Under the pieces are notes generated by a model. The model was given only the letters and a program-made list of their open reading frames with translations. It did not search any database and was not told where the DNA came from. The position numbers were made by a program, and so were the translations under genes. A stretch of DNA of 48,090 nucleotides from DATKCA01 sp035544675 (GTDB lineage: Bacteria; Acidobacteriota; Thermoanaerobaculia; Gp7-AA8). The stretch lies in contig DATKCA010000069.1 of NCBI GenBank assembly GCA_035544675.1, positions 1-48,090 on the forward strand. The letters run 5' to 3'. Of the stretch, positions 1 to 8,465 are shown one piece after another (position 1 is the stretch's first letter; every line of letters starts with the position of its first letter).

Positions 1-16
1 AGTGCGGACCGGGACC

Positions 17-1894
17 CTAGAACCGGATCCTGTGCTCGGTGAACGCGCCACCGGCGCCGAATGTGCGGTCCCGGATGGTGACGTCGACCGCGCCACCCGT
101 CTCGAGCTCGATGACGGCCTCGTGCCCGTAGACCGTGACGACGGGCGGACGCGGGCGACGTCGCGGATTGAGCGGCGCGGGGGCGGCACCGTTCACGCTG
201 ACGACTCTCACCGCGGGATCGAACGACGCGGTGATGGTGTCGGCCTGGCGCGGTGAGCGCAGTCGCAGCGTGAGGCGGTTTCCTGACCGCGTCGCCGTGG
301 CCTGGACCTTTGGGGCGTCGAGCTCGTGCGCCGTCGAAGGGGCGGTTCCACGCCGCTCGCCGGCGAAGACAAGGAGCGTGGCGACCAGCGCCACAGAGCC
401 GGTCACGAGCGCGGCGTGCCGGCTGCGGAAGTGGAACGCGAACGTGGTTCCGACGAGCGCGATGAGCACGGCCGCCGGCACGAACCCGGTTCGCCCGAGG
501 GCCGTGTGCAACATGAGGGCGAGTGGGAAGATGACGACGGCAGCAGCGAGGGGCGCGAGCTCGTACAGGCGCGTGACGACGCAGAGTGAAATGATGATCG
601 CCGGAAAGACGAAGAGATAGCTCGCACCGGGCAGGGCCAGGGCCAGAACGATCGCCGCGGCGTGCCATCCGATCCCCGTGGCGATGAAGACGTCCCGAGC
701 CTCGAAACGCCGCACCAGGAACGCGGCGAGGACTGCCGCGAGAAACCCGATCGCCCACATTGCCGCGATCGCCATCGAAGGCCACGGCGTGGGCCGTGGC
801 CAGATCGCGGCCGCTGCGAATCCCAGAAGCGCCGCGATGGCCGGCGCCGCCAGAAAGAACCGGAGCGAATGCAGCGCCGGCTTCCTCACCGGCCCGCCGA
901 TCACGAGCAGGACGAGGCTGCCCAGCACCAGAAACAGCGTCCATCGCTGCGGCCACCGGATGATGCCGAACGACAGCACGTCGAAGAACACCGCGTTCTG
1001 CTCTGCGGCCAGCGAGGGGCGCGCAGCGAGCTCGCGCGCGATCGACAGCGCGTTCTCGCCGTGATGCTGCAGCGTCTCGAGGTCGACATGGGCGAGATCA
1101 TCCGTCGCGGTGTGATAGTGATCGACGCCGCCGATTGCCGCGAAGTTCACCGCCGGCTTCGCCGCACGCTTGAACACGGTGAGGTCGGTGTCGTTCGGGA
1201 GAAGGTCGTAGATGGCCGGGAAGAGGGACGTGGAGGCGGGCCGCCTCAGCGAGCTCGCCGCGGCGGCGATGAGGGCCGCGTTGTTCCGGCTCGTCTCAAA
1301 CAGGAAGCTCGGCCCCGACGTGCCCCGGTATTCGACGTTGACCACCGCCCGCATCCGCTGCAGGCGGTAGGGATCGGCGACGAATGCCTCGGCACCGAGG
1401 AGCCCTGCTTCCTCTCCGTCGGTGATGAGGAAGGCGATGCCGGGCGAGCCGTTCAGGATGCGCGCGATCTCCAGGAGCGCGGCCACTCCCGCGCCGTCAT
1501 CCGAGGCGCCAGGCCCGGCGGCGACGGAGTCGTAATGCGCCGCCAGGAAGACGAGGTCGCCGGTGGCCCCGGGCGGCGTGGCGATGATGTTCTCCACCTC
1601 CGCGCACGTCGGCCTGGCATTGCAGACGAAGCGCCCCTGGACCTCGGTTTGATACCGGCGCTCGCGGAATGCCGCCAGAATACGGTCGCGGACGACGCGG
1701 TTCGCAGCGGACCCGACCGGATGCGGAACGCCCTCGCGGATGAGTCCGGCGAGCACAGTCCTGGCGCGGACCGCGGAGAACTCCGCGTCGGGCGCCTCGG
1801 CCGGCAGTGGACGGGGGCCCTGCAGCCGCCACAGCGTCAGCGCGCAAGTCGCGGCAAGTGCGACGGTTACGAGAATGTCCGGACGCCGCTTCAT
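17..1894 (-). CDS. M28 family metallopeptidase with C-terminal membrane region
   Basis: A 625-aa protein. I place the start at the ATG at 1894, because the reading frame upstream has no hydrophobic start and the residues after this Met (MKRRPDILVTVALAA) form a signal anchor. An M28 zinc aminopeptidase domain follows, with the metal-binding motifs AHYDSV, GASDDGAG and DGEEAGLLG in the expected order. The second half has about six to eight hydrophobic helices, then a roughly 100-residue beta-rich tail. This resembles the Fxna/ER-type M28 layout, so it is probably a membrane-anchored peptidase with its active site outside the cytoplasm. It is divergent from the DUF4097 gene at 1969. The family is clear; the substrate is unknown. 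Confidence 0.88.
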   Translation of the reverse strand: MKRRPDILVTVALAATCALTLWRLQGPRPLPAEAPDAEFSAVRARTVLAGLIREGVPHPVGSAANRVVRDRILAAFRERRYQTEVQGRFVCNARPTCAEVENIIATPPGATGDLVFLAAHYDSVAAGPGASDDGAGVAALLEIARILNGSPGIAFLITDGEEAGLLGAEAFVADPYRLQRMRAVVNVEYRGTSGPSFLFETSRNNAALIAAAASSLRRPASTSLFPAIYDLLPNDTDLTVFKRAAKPAVNFAAIGGVDHYHTATDDLAHVDLETLQHHGENALSIARELAARPSLAAEQNAVFFDVLSFGIIRWPQRWTLFLVLGSLVLLVIGGPVRKPALHSLRFFLAAPAIAALLGFAAAAIWPRPTPWPSMAIAAMWAIGFLAAVLAAFLVRRFEARDVFIATGIGWHAAAIVLALALPGASYLFVFPAIIISLCVVTRLYELAPLAAAVVIFPLALMLHTALGRTGFVPAAVLIALVGTTFAFHFRSRHAALVTGSVALVATLLVFAGERRGTAPSTAHELDAPKVQATATRSGNRLTLRLRSPRQADTITASFDPAVRVVSVNGAAPAPLNPRRRPRPPVVTVYGHEAVIELETGGAVDVTIRDRTFGAGGAFTEHRIRF

Positions 1895-1968
1895 CGGAAG
1901 AGTAGATTGTAACGGCGGAACTGCAACCTCCCGCACCCAGTCCCGTATCCCCGACCGAGGATATGAAC

Positions 1969-2763
1969 ATGCGCAAGTCACTCATCGCTCTCGCCATGGC
2001 TCTGGTCGCCACCACGGCCATGGCCCGTGACTCGGCAACCGAGAAGTTCGACCGGACGCTGAACGTCCGTCCGGGAACGGAGCTCGAGGTCGAGAACGTC
2101 AACGGCCGGATCACGATCTCAGCCTGGGACCAGCCGCGCGTCCGGATTCAGGCCGTGAAGAGCGTGCGGACGAGGGACGACCGCGCCGCTCAGGAAGCAC
2201 TGCGCCAATTGCGCATCGAGATCAAACAGACCGGGGACCGCATCAGCGTCGACACGATCTATCCGAAGCGCGACGACAATTTCTTCGGCTTGTTCTTCGG
2301 CTCGAGCATCAACGCCAGCGTGCAATATGAGATCAACGTGCCGCGCGCGATGAACCTGTCGGTGGACAACGTGAACGGCGCGATCGCCGTCAGCGACGTC
2401 TCCGGCAAGCTCGAGCTGGACACGACGAACGGCAAGATCCAGGTGACGCGCTGCGCCGGCACGCTGGACGCGTCGACGACGAACGGCTCGATCGAGGCGG
2501 AGCTGGTCCAGGTCACGGCCGGCCAGTCCATGCGCTTCGAGACCACGAACGGCCGCATCACCCTGGCCATGCCTCCGTCGGTGGCCGCCGATATCAATGC
2601 CGGCACGACCAACGGATCGATCCGGAGCGATCTCCCGCTCGCCACCAGCCGCTTCAGCCGCACCTCGCTGCGCGGAAGCCTCAACGGCGGCGGACCTGAG
2701 ATCCGCCTGCGGACGACGAACGGCGGGATCGACATCAAGTCGACCGGCAGCGCCTCGCGCTAG
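1969..2763 (+). CDS. DUF4097-family exported protein
   Basis: A 264-aa protein with a signal peptide (MRKSLIALAMALVATTAMA). The ATG at 1969 is preferred over the one at 1963 because the GAGG at 1957-1960 is 8 nt from the former and only 2 nt from the latter. The body is built of repeated short strands with a turn of the form TNG or VNG: VENVNG, VDNVNG, DTTNG, STTNG, ETTNG, GTTNG and RTTNG, spaced roughly 20-30 residues apart. This is the right-handed beta-solenoid pattern of DUF4097 (adhesin-like) proteins. It is likely periplasmic or surface-located, with no known enzymatic role. A hairpin overlaps its stop codon. Confidence 0.85.
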   Translation: MRKSLIALAMALVATTAMARDSATEKFDRTLNVRPGTELEVENVNGRITISAWDQPRVRIQAVKSVRTRDDRAAQEALRQLRIEIKQTGDRISVDTIYPKRDDNFFGLFFGSSINASVQYEINVPRAMNLSVDNVNGAIAVSDVSGKLELDTTNGKIQVTRCAGTLDASTTNGSIEAELVQVTAGQSMRFETTNGRITLAMPPSVAADINAGTTNGSIRSDLPLATSRFSRTSLRGSLNGGGPEIRLRTTNGGIDIKSTGSASR

Positions 2764-2783
2764 TGGCCGTTACAGGCCACTAG
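2760..2783. terminator. Perfect hairpin over the DUF4097 stop codon
   Basis: CTAGTGGCC at 2760-2768 and GGCCACTAG at 2775-2783 are perfect inverted copies around a 6-nt loop. The left arm contains the stop codon. There is no T-run after it, so an intrinsic terminator is only a possibility; it could also protect the mRNA 3' end. It lies 41 nt before the PPK2 start. Confidence 0.45.
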
Positions 2784-2824
2784 GGATCCAGTTTCGCGGC
2801 GCCCCACACTACAATGCGCGGCGC

Positions 2825-3619
2825 ATGAAGCCACTGCGCGCCTCCGGCAAAAACTTCCGCATCTCCGAATTCGACCCTGACGACACGTCCCTCTTCGAGG
2901 GCGGCAAGAAGGAAGCCTCCATCGAGGCCCTGAAGACACAGGAGCGGCTCAGCGATCTGCAGGAGCTGCTGTACGCCGTGGGGAATCACAAGCTGCTGAT
3001 CGTGCTTCAGGGCATGGACACGTCGGGCAAGGACGGCACGATCCGCCATCTCATGGGCGGACTCGGCGCGGTCGGCGTGTACGTGGCCTCGTTCAAGAAG
3101 CCGTCGCAGCAGGAGCTCGACCATGACTTTCTCTGGCGCGTTCACGCCAAGGTCCCCGGACGCGGCGAGATCGTCATCTTCAACCGAAGCCACTACGAGG
3201 ACGTGCTGGTCGTGCGCGTCCGCAGCCTCGTACCCGAGAAAATCTGGCGGAAGCGTTATCAGCAGATCGTCGACTTCGAGCGGATGCTCGTCGAGAACGG
3301 CACGATCATCCTGAAGTTCTTCCTGTACATCAGCCCTGAGGAGCAGAAGAAGCGGCTGGAGGAGCGGGTGGCAGACGCGACGAAGCGCTGGAAGTTCAAC
3401 CCCGGCGATCTGGAGGAGCGGAAGCTGTGGCCGGCTTACGAGAAGGCGTACGAGGACGCGCTGGGCGAGACATCCACCGACGTCGCGCCGTGGTACGTCG
3501 TGCCGGCGAACAAGAAGTGGTATCGCAACTGGGTGATCGGCTCGATCGTGGTGAAGGCGCTCGAGGATCTGGACATGAAGTATCCCGAGATCGACCTCTC
3601 GAACGTCGTGATCGAGTGA
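2825..3619 (+). CDS. Polyphosphate:nucleotide phosphotransferase, PPK2 family
   Basis: A 264-aa protein. PPK2 enzymes move phosphate from polyphosphate to nucleoside mono- or diphosphates (or the reverse) in the cytoplasm. The Walker A motif GMDTSGKDG is at residues 63-71 and the Walker B region IFNRSHYEDV at 118-127; conserved helical lid residues follow. The length matches the single-domain PPK2 subfamily often named PPK2_rel_1. The open frame extends upstream, but the ATG at 2825 gives the family-typical N-terminus (KPLRASGKNFRISEFDPDD). Whether it prefers AMP, ADP or GDP cannot be read from the sequence. It stands alone, without a PPK1 or exopolyphosphatase neighbour. Confidence 0.92.
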   Translation: MKPLRASGKNFRISEFDPDDTSLFEGGKKEASIEALKTQERLSDLQELLYAVGNHKLLIVLQGMDTSGKDGTIRHLMGGLGAVGVYVASFKKPSQQELDHDFLWRVHAKVPGRGEIVIFNRSHYEDVLVVRVRSLVPEKIWRKRYQQIVDFERMLVENGTIILKFFLYISPEEQKKRLEERVADATKRWKFNPGDLEERKLWPAYEKAYEDALGETSTDVAPWYVVPANKKWYRNWVIGSIVVKALEDLDMKYPEIDLSNVVIE

Positions 3620-3622
3620 ACT

Positions 3623-3865
3623 TCAGCGCCTGCAGCCTCCGCACCGGCAGTGCGTGACGACGACTTCGCGAACCGGCTGAAGCTCCCCGTCGCGGGAGAT
3701 CAGATAGCGGAACGGGTTCGCATCGAGATCGAGCGGCTCGCGCCGTCGTCTGAGCTCGTGCCGGAGGGCAGGCGAGGTTCGCAGGTGGAAGGCCGTCGGC
3801 TGGACCGTCGCTGACGTGATGGCGCCGGCGAGCACCACGGCCCGGGCGTCGTTGGCGGAGCTCAT
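3623..3865 (-). CDS. Small hypothetical protein with Cys-rich tail
   Basis: An 80-aa frame starting MSSANDARAVVLAGAITSA and ending THCRCGGCRR. I do not recognise a family. Support comes from codon usage: nearly every third position is G or C, as in neighbouring genes, and the frame fills the gap exactly between the end of PPK2 (3619) and the end of the SDR gene on the same strand (3912). The C-terminal Cys-X-Cys-X-X-Cys arrangement could bind a metal or be chance. There is no convincing ribosome binding site. It is downstream of the SDR gene and could be the last cistron of that operon. Confidence 0.45.
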   Translation of the reverse strand: MSSANDARAVVLAGAITSATVQPTAFHLRTSPALRHELRRRREPLDLDANPFRYLISRDGELQPVREVVVTHCRCGGCRR

Positions 3866-3911
3866 GTGCAGCCGGAACACCGGCCGTCGTGATCGGGATT
3901 CCGGTTTGCTT

Positions 3912-4688
3912 CTACTCCGGCGTGATGTAGGCCCCGGTGATTCCGCCATCGACGAGAAACGTGGAGGCGTTCACGTACGAAGACTCGTCGCTGGCCAGGA
4001 ACAGCGCCGCGTTGGCCATCTCCTCGGCTCTGGCAAAGCGGCCGGGCGGAATGTGGACGAGGCGGCGGTTGCGGCGCGCCGGGTCGGCCAGCAGCTCGGC
4101 CAGCAGCGGCGTCTCCACCGGACCGGGACAGAGTGAGTTGGCGCGGATGTTCTGCCGCGCGAACTCCACGGCGATCTCGCGCGTCATGGCCAGGACGCCG
4201 CCTTTGCTCGCGGTGTAGGCGATCTGCGGGACGGCCGCTCCCATCACCGCCACGAACGAGGCCGTGTTGATGATCGATCCGCCGCCGGCGCGCAGCAGCG
4301 CCGGGATCTCGTACTTGCAGCCGAAGAACACGCCCTTCAGATTCACGTCGATGACGAAGTCCCAGATCTCCTCGGTCGTGGTCGTGACCGACTCGTCGTC
4401 GGGATGAAAGACTCCCGCGTTGTTGAACGCCACGTTCAGCTTTCCGTACGTCTCCTCGGCAAATTTCACCATGGCCGCGGAGTCCCCGGCCCTGGAGACG
4501 TCGGCGGCGAACGGGGCCGCATCCCCGCCGGCCTTCCTGATCTCGTCGGCCGTGGCCTGGGCGGCCTCCTTCTTCAGATCGACGACGACGACCTTCGCCC
4601 CTTCCCGCGCGAAGAGGAGAGAGGAGGCTTTTCCGATTCCGCTGCCGCCTCCGGTGATGAGCGCCACTTTGTTCTCTAATCGCATCAT
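3912..4688 (-). CDS. Short-chain dehydrogenase/reductase (SDR)
   Basis: A 258-aa classical SDR. The NAD(P) Rossmann motif TGGGSGIG is at residues 12-19, NNAG at 89-92, and the catalytic Ser144, Tyr158 and Lys162 are in place (YTASK). The Asp after the second strand (VVVVDLKK) suggests NAD rather than NADP. The start ATG overlaps the stop of the glutamine-synthetase-like gene (ATGA), so the two are probably translationally coupled. By context it would oxidise or reduce an intermediate of amine or amino-alcohol breakdown; the exact substrate cannot be inferred. Confidence 0.9.
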   Translation of the reverse strand: MMRLENKVALITGGGSGIGKASSLLFAREGAKVVVVDLKKEAAQATADEIRKAGGDAAPFAADVSRAGDSAAMVKFAEETYGKLNVAFNNAGVFHPDDESVTTTTEEIWDFVIDVNLKGVFFGCKYEIPALLRAGGGSIINTASFVAVMGAAVPQIAYTASKGGVLAMTREIAVEFARQNIRANSLCPGPVETPLLAELLADPARRNRRLVHIPPGRFARAEEMANAALFLASDESSYVNASTFLVDGGITGAYITPE

Positions 4689-6061
4689 GCCTGCTCGAAG
4701 TAGCGCCGCCGCTCCCAGTCCGTGACGGCGGCGTCGAACTTCTTCTGTTCTGTTCTGAAGAAATGAAGGTAGTGCTCGACGACATCTTCGCCGAGCGTCT
4801 CGCGGGCCCATGTGCTCTTCTCGAGCGCGGCGATCGACTCGAGGAGCGAGTGCGGAACCTGGGGAAGCTCGCCAGCGCCGTACACGTCACCTTCGAATGC
4901 CGGCGGCGGCTCGATCTTGTTCCTGACGCCATCCAGGCCCGCGGCCAGCGTCATGGCGAACGCCAGATACGGATTCGCGTCCGCCCCGGCGGCGCGGCAT
5001 TCGATGCGCAGCGACGGGCCGTGTCCGACGATGCGGAACCCGGCCGTGCGGTTGTCGTAGCTCCAGGCGATCCCCGTCGGAGCAAACGAGCCCGCCACGT
5101 ACCGTTTGTACGAGGACGGATAAGGCGCGTAGAACGCGAAGGACTCGCGGATGTGCGCCATCCATCCGCCCAGGAACCAGCGGAAGACCGGAGAGCAGGA
5201 GATCTGGCCGAGCTTGTCCTTGCCGGGGAAGAGCGCGCGCTTTCCCTTGCTGTCCCACAGGCTCATGTGGATGTGACAGCTCGAGCCCGCGTACCGCTCG
5301 TCCCACTTGGCCATGAACGTGATGGCGTGCCCGGAAGCCCAGGCGATCTCCTTCGCTGCGTGTTTGTAGATGGCATGGCGATCGGCCATCTCGATCGGCT
5401 CGGCGTAGCGAAGCCCGATCTCCTGCTGTCCCGGGCCCCATTCGCCCTTCGACGACTCGACGGGGATGCCGGAGCGCTCCAGATGCGAGCGGATCGCTCC
5501 GATGAGGAACTCTTCCTTCGTGCCCTGCAGGATGTGGTAGTCCTCGATGACGCGGCCGATCGGCTCCAGGGCCACGAAGTTCTTCCGGGCCACGGTTTCG
5601 TACGAGTCCTTGAAGACGTACAGCTCGAGCTCGGAGGCGCACTTGGCTGTGTACCCGGCCGCGGCGGCGCGCTCGACCTGAGCGCGCAGGATGCTGCGCG
5701 GCGCGAAGGGCACGGGCTCGTCCTCTTCCTCGTTCATCACGTCGCAGATCACCAGCGCGCTCTTGTTCTGCCACGATGCGACCCGGAGAGTCTCGAAGTC
5801 CGGCACGGGACGGCAGTCGCCGTAGCCCTTGGCCCAGCTCGTGTAGGCGTAGCCGGGGACGGGATCCATTTCGATGTCGCAGGCCAGCAGGTAGTCGCAG
5901 GCGTGCATGCCGCCCTCGATCACGTCCTCGACGAAGAAGCGCGCAGCGAACCGCTTGCCGACCAGACGCCCGTACATGTCGGGAAAGGCGGCGATGACCG
6001 TCTCGATCTCGTCGTCGGCGACCATCCTCTTCAGCGTGTCGATGTCGATTCGTCCGGGCAT
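4685..6061 (-). CDS. Glutamine-synthetase-family ligase (gamma-glutamyl-amine synthetase type)
   Basis: A 458-aa protein of the GlnA superfamily. ATP-dependent glutamylation motifs are visible: WGPGQQEIGLRYA, the metal/substrate strand SSCHIHMSLWD, the ATP/Glu loop FAPTGIAWSYDNRTAGFRI, and ECRAAGADANPYLA near the end. The divergent N-terminus (FPDMYGRLVGKR) and the setting beside an aldehyde dehydrogenase point to a PuuA/GlnA3-like enzyme that ligates glutamate to an amine such as putrescine rather than to ammonia. The start ATG at 6061 lies two bases after the aldehyde dehydrogenase stop; an earlier in-frame start would lie inside that gene. The substrate is inferred from context. Confidence 0.85.
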   Translation of the reverse strand: MPGRIDIDTLKRMVADDEIETVIAAFPDMYGRLVGKRFAARFFVEDVIEGGMHACDYLLACDIEMDPVPGYAYTSWAKGYGDCRPVPDFETLRVASWQNKSALVICDVMNEEEDEPVPFAPRSILRAQVERAAAAGYTAKCASELELYVFKDSYETVARKNFVALEPIGRVIEDYHILQGTKEEFLIGAIRSHLERSGIPVESSKGEWGPGQQEIGLRYAEPIEMADRHAIYKHAAKEIAWASGHAITFMAKWDERYAGSSCHIHMSLWDSKGKRALFPGKDKLGQISCSPVFRWFLGGWMAHIRESFAFYAPYPSSYKRYVAGSFAPTGIAWSYDNRTAGFRIVGHGPSLRIECRAAGADANPYLAFAMTLAAGLDGVRNKIEPPPAFEGDVYGAGELPQVPHSLLESIAALEKSTWARETLGEDVVEHYLHFFRTEQKKFDAAVTDWERRRYFEQA

Positions 6062-6063
6062 GG

Positions 6064-7437
6064 TCACGTCACGTCGATGTAGACCGTCTTCCATTCCGTG
6101 TAGTGGTCGAGGACCTGCAGGCCGAGCTCGCGTCCCAGGCCGCTCTGTTTGACGCCGCCGAACGGAGCTTCGAGGTGGACGCTGCTGCCGGAGTTGATGG
6201 AGAGATTGCCCGTCTGCACGGCGCGCGCGACGCGCATGGCCCGGCCGATGTCGCGCGTGAAGATCGATCCGGACAGGCCGTAGTCGCTGTCGTTGGCCAT
6301 CTCGATGGCCTGCGCCTCGCCGGCGAAGGGCATCACCGCCACCACCGGTCCGAAGATCTCTTCACGCACGATCCTCATCTCCGGCCGGGCATCGACGAAG
6401 ACGGTGGGGGAGAGGTATGCGCCCGCGGAAGTCCGCCCGCCGCTGGCGAGCGTCGCTCCTTCGGACTTGCCGCTCTCCACGTACTCCATCACGCGAGCGC
6501 GATGGGCGGCCGTCACGAGGGGGCCCATCTCGGTCTCCTCGTCGAGCGGATCGCCGACCTTCACCCGCTCGAATGCGTCGACGAGCGCTTTCGTGAAACG
6601 GTCGTAGATCGATTCCTGGACCAGGATGCGGCTCCGCGCGCAGCAGTCCTGCCCGGCATTGCCGAGGGAGCTGGAAGCGGCGGAGACGACGGCGCGCTCG
6701 AAGTCGCAGTCGTCGAAGATCAGGTTCGCCGACTTCCCGCCCAGCTCCAGGGTGACGCGCTTGATCGATTCGGCGGCCATCCGCATGACGCTGGAGCCGA
6801 CCTGGGTCGAGCCGGTGAATCCGATCTTGCGGACGAGCGGGTGCCTCACCAGCGCCTCGCCGGCGATGGATCCTTTCCCGGTCACCACGGTGAAGACGCC
6901 TTCCGGCAGTCCCGCTTCGAGCGCGAGCTCGGCGAGGCGGACGGCGGTGAGCGGGGTCTGTTCGGCGGGCTTGAGGACGACCGTATTGCCCATGGCCAGG
7001 GCCGGCGCGACCTTCCAGGAAGTGATGGCAATCGGGAAGTTCCACGGCACGATCGCTCCGCACACGCCGAGCGGCTCGCGGAAGGTCATGAGGACCCCGG
7101 GCGCGGCGCCCGGGATGGTCTGGCCGGCGATCTTGTTCGTGGCGCCGGCGTAGTACTCGAAGCAGTTCGCGGCCAGCCCGACTTCGTCGCGGGAGTCGCG
7201 GACCGGCTTGCCGACGTTGCGCGACTCGGTCCTGGCCAGCTCTTCCGCGTGTTCGCGAATGAGCGACCCGAGACGCGACAGGATGCGTCCGCGATCCCGG
7301 CTGTTGATCTTCCGCCAGTCGCCGCGGGTGAACGCGCGGTCGGCCGCGCGGACGGCGCGATCGACGTCTTCCGCCGACGCTTCAGGGACGGTGGCCAGGC
7401 GCTGGCCGGTGGCCGGCTCGACGAGATCGACCGTCAT
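6064..7437 (-). CDS. Aldehyde dehydrogenase (NAD(P)+)
   Basis: A 457-aa ALDH superfamily enzyme. The general base Glu231 is in LELGGKSA and the nucleophile Cys265 in GNAGQDCCARSR, 34 residues apart as in the family. The cofactor region has VPWNFP and KPAEQTP. It oxidises an aldehyde to its acid; beside the GS-like ligase this is probably a gamma-glutamyl-aminoaldehyde or related amino aldehyde, as for PuuC. The ATG at 7437 is used; a TTG at 7455 in the same frame is an alternative giving six more residues. The gene is followed after 2 nt by the GS-like gene, so they share an operon. Confidence 0.92.
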   Translation of the reverse strand: MTVDLVEPATGQRLATVPEASAEDVDRAVRAADRAFTRGDWRKINSRDRGRILSRLGSLIREHAEELARTESRNVGKPVRDSRDEVGLAANCFEYYAGATNKIAGQTIPGAAPGVLMTFREPLGVCGAIVPWNFPIAITSWKVAPALAMGNTVVLKPAEQTPLTAVRLAELALEAGLPEGVFTVVTGKGSIAGEALVRHPLVRKIGFTGSTQVGSSVMRMAAESIKRVTLELGGKSANLIFDDCDFERAVVSAASSSLGNAGQDCCARSRILVQESIYDRFTKALVDAFERVKVGDPLDEETEMGPLVTAAHRARVMEYVESGKSEGATLASGGRTSAGAYLSPTVFVDARPEMRIVREEIFGPVVAVMPFAGEAQAIEMANDSDYGLSGSIFTRDIGRAMRVARAVQTGNLSINSGSSVHLEAPFGGVKQSGLGRELGLQVLDHYTEWKTVYIDVT

Positions 7438-7483
7438 CGAGGCCGCATTCTGCAACAGCCGTTCCGTGAAAGCTCCGGAATTC

Positions 7484-8341
7484 CTAATCCACCGCGGGGA
7501 TCTCGGCGACCGGCTCTCCGGACATCGTGTGCCAGCCGATCGCCACCAGCACGACGGCAGCTCCCACCGCCGCGTACCCCGACGGCCTCTCGCCGAGAAA
7601 GAGGAAGACCCAGACCGGGTTGGCGACCGGCTCGATCATGCCGGTCAGCGACGCTTGCGTCGCGGTGACGTACCTGAGGCCCCGCACGAACAGCATGTAA
7701 GCGAGCCCGATCTGAAAGAGGCCGAGGAACACGAGGATGGCGAGGGAGCGAGGGGTGAGGGCGAGGTCGCCCGCCACGATGGGCAGCAGCGCGGCCGCCG
7801 TGACGAGGTTCCCCCACGTGACGGCTGATTGGGCCGCGTCGTTCTCCTTCCGCAGCGAGAGGATCAACATGGCGAAGAAGACGCTCGAGAGCAGCGCCAT
7901 GCCGTTCCCGGCCATGCCGCGCGCCTCGAACTTTCCGACGAAAAAGAGGGCCATCCCGCTCATGGCCACGGCGATGGCGATGACGTCGCGCCGCTGCATC
8001 GCCTCGCGGATCAAGATCGGGGAGAGCAGAAGCACCCACACCACTCCCGCGTACTGGAGAAAGATGGCGTTGGCCGCCGTCGTCCACTTCGTGGCCACGA
8101 CGAACGTGGTCAGGCAGGCGCTGTAGCTGACGATCGCGGCCAGGAAGAGCGGCGTCGATTTCCAGCGCCGGGTCAGCACGCTGCCGCGGAAGAGAAGGAG
8201 CATCGCCACGGCCGCGAACAGCGACCGGTAGAACGCCACCTTGAGAGGCGGGTCGGCAGCCCCCTTGATCCCGATGCCGCCGCTCGACCAGAGGATGGCG
8301 GCGGCCGCGATGAGGAGGATGCCGCGCTGGCGGTCTGTCAC
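7484..8341 (-). CDS. EamA/DMT-superfamily transporter
   Basis: A 285-aa inner-membrane protein with about ten hydrophobic helices in two EamA halves, including the typical starts LIAAAAILWSSGGIGIK and MSGMALFFVGK and the end motif EPVANPVWVFLFLGERPS. The start is the GTG at 8341 (VTDRQRGILL); the frame further upstream is repeat-derived and not membrane-like. It lies 46 nt before the aldehyde dehydrogenase on the same strand and may export or import a metabolite of that pathway. DMT transporters are too diverse to assign a substrate. Confidence 0.87.
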   Translation of the reverse strand: MTDRQRGILLIAAAAILWSSGGIGIKGAADPPLKVAFYRSLFAAVAMLLLFRGSVLTRRWKSTPLFLAAIVSYSACLTTFVVATKWTTAANAIFLQYAGVVWVLLLSPILIREAMQRRDVIAIAVAMSGMALFFVGKFEARGMAGNGMALLSSVFFAMLILSLRKENDAAQSAVTWGNLVTAAALLPIVAGDLALTPRSLAILVFLGLFQIGLAYMLFVRGLRYVTATQASLTGMIEPVANPVWVFLFLGERPSGYAAVGAAVVLVAIGWHTMSGEPVAEIPAVD

Positions 8342-8402
8342 CGCCCGCGATTGTAAAGCTCGTCCCTTCACGCCACTGTTTGAGAACCTGAAGGCCGCTG
8401 AT

Positions 8403-8465
8403 GCCGCCGAGTCGGCGGCGCTCCACCACACGAGTTGGAGAGGCCGCCGAGTGGGCGGCGCTACA
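8403..8465 (-). repeat. Two direct copies of the TGGAGCG palindromic repeat
   Basis: Read on the minus strand, 8443-8465 and 8403-8425 are 23-nt copies of the form TGKAGCGCCGCC-CGGCGGC, differing at two bases and separated by 17 nt. The copy at 8443-8465 contains the TAG stop codon of the 2-hydroxyacid dehydrogenase. The copy at 8403-8425 is identical over 23 nt to the one at 33917-33939 inside the SCO gene. Each copy folds into a GC-rich hairpin. They fill the gap between the dehydrogenase and the EamA transporter. Confidence 0.75.

Noticed and set aside
662..1912. A 416-codon open frame antisense to the M28 peptidase
   Set aside because: Composition is Arg/Glu/Asp-rich shadow sequence; the minus strand has the M28 metal motifs and membrane helices.
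5471..5482. GGAGCGCTCC palindrome in the GS-like gene
   Set aside because: Encodes conserved LERSG residues and lacks the rest of the repeat; probably chance.
4685..6061. Housekeeping glutamine synthetase GlnA
   Set aside because: N-terminus and the aldehyde dehydrogenase/SDR neighbours fit gamma-glutamyl-amine ligases better; no GlnB/GlnK or nitrogen control genes nearby.
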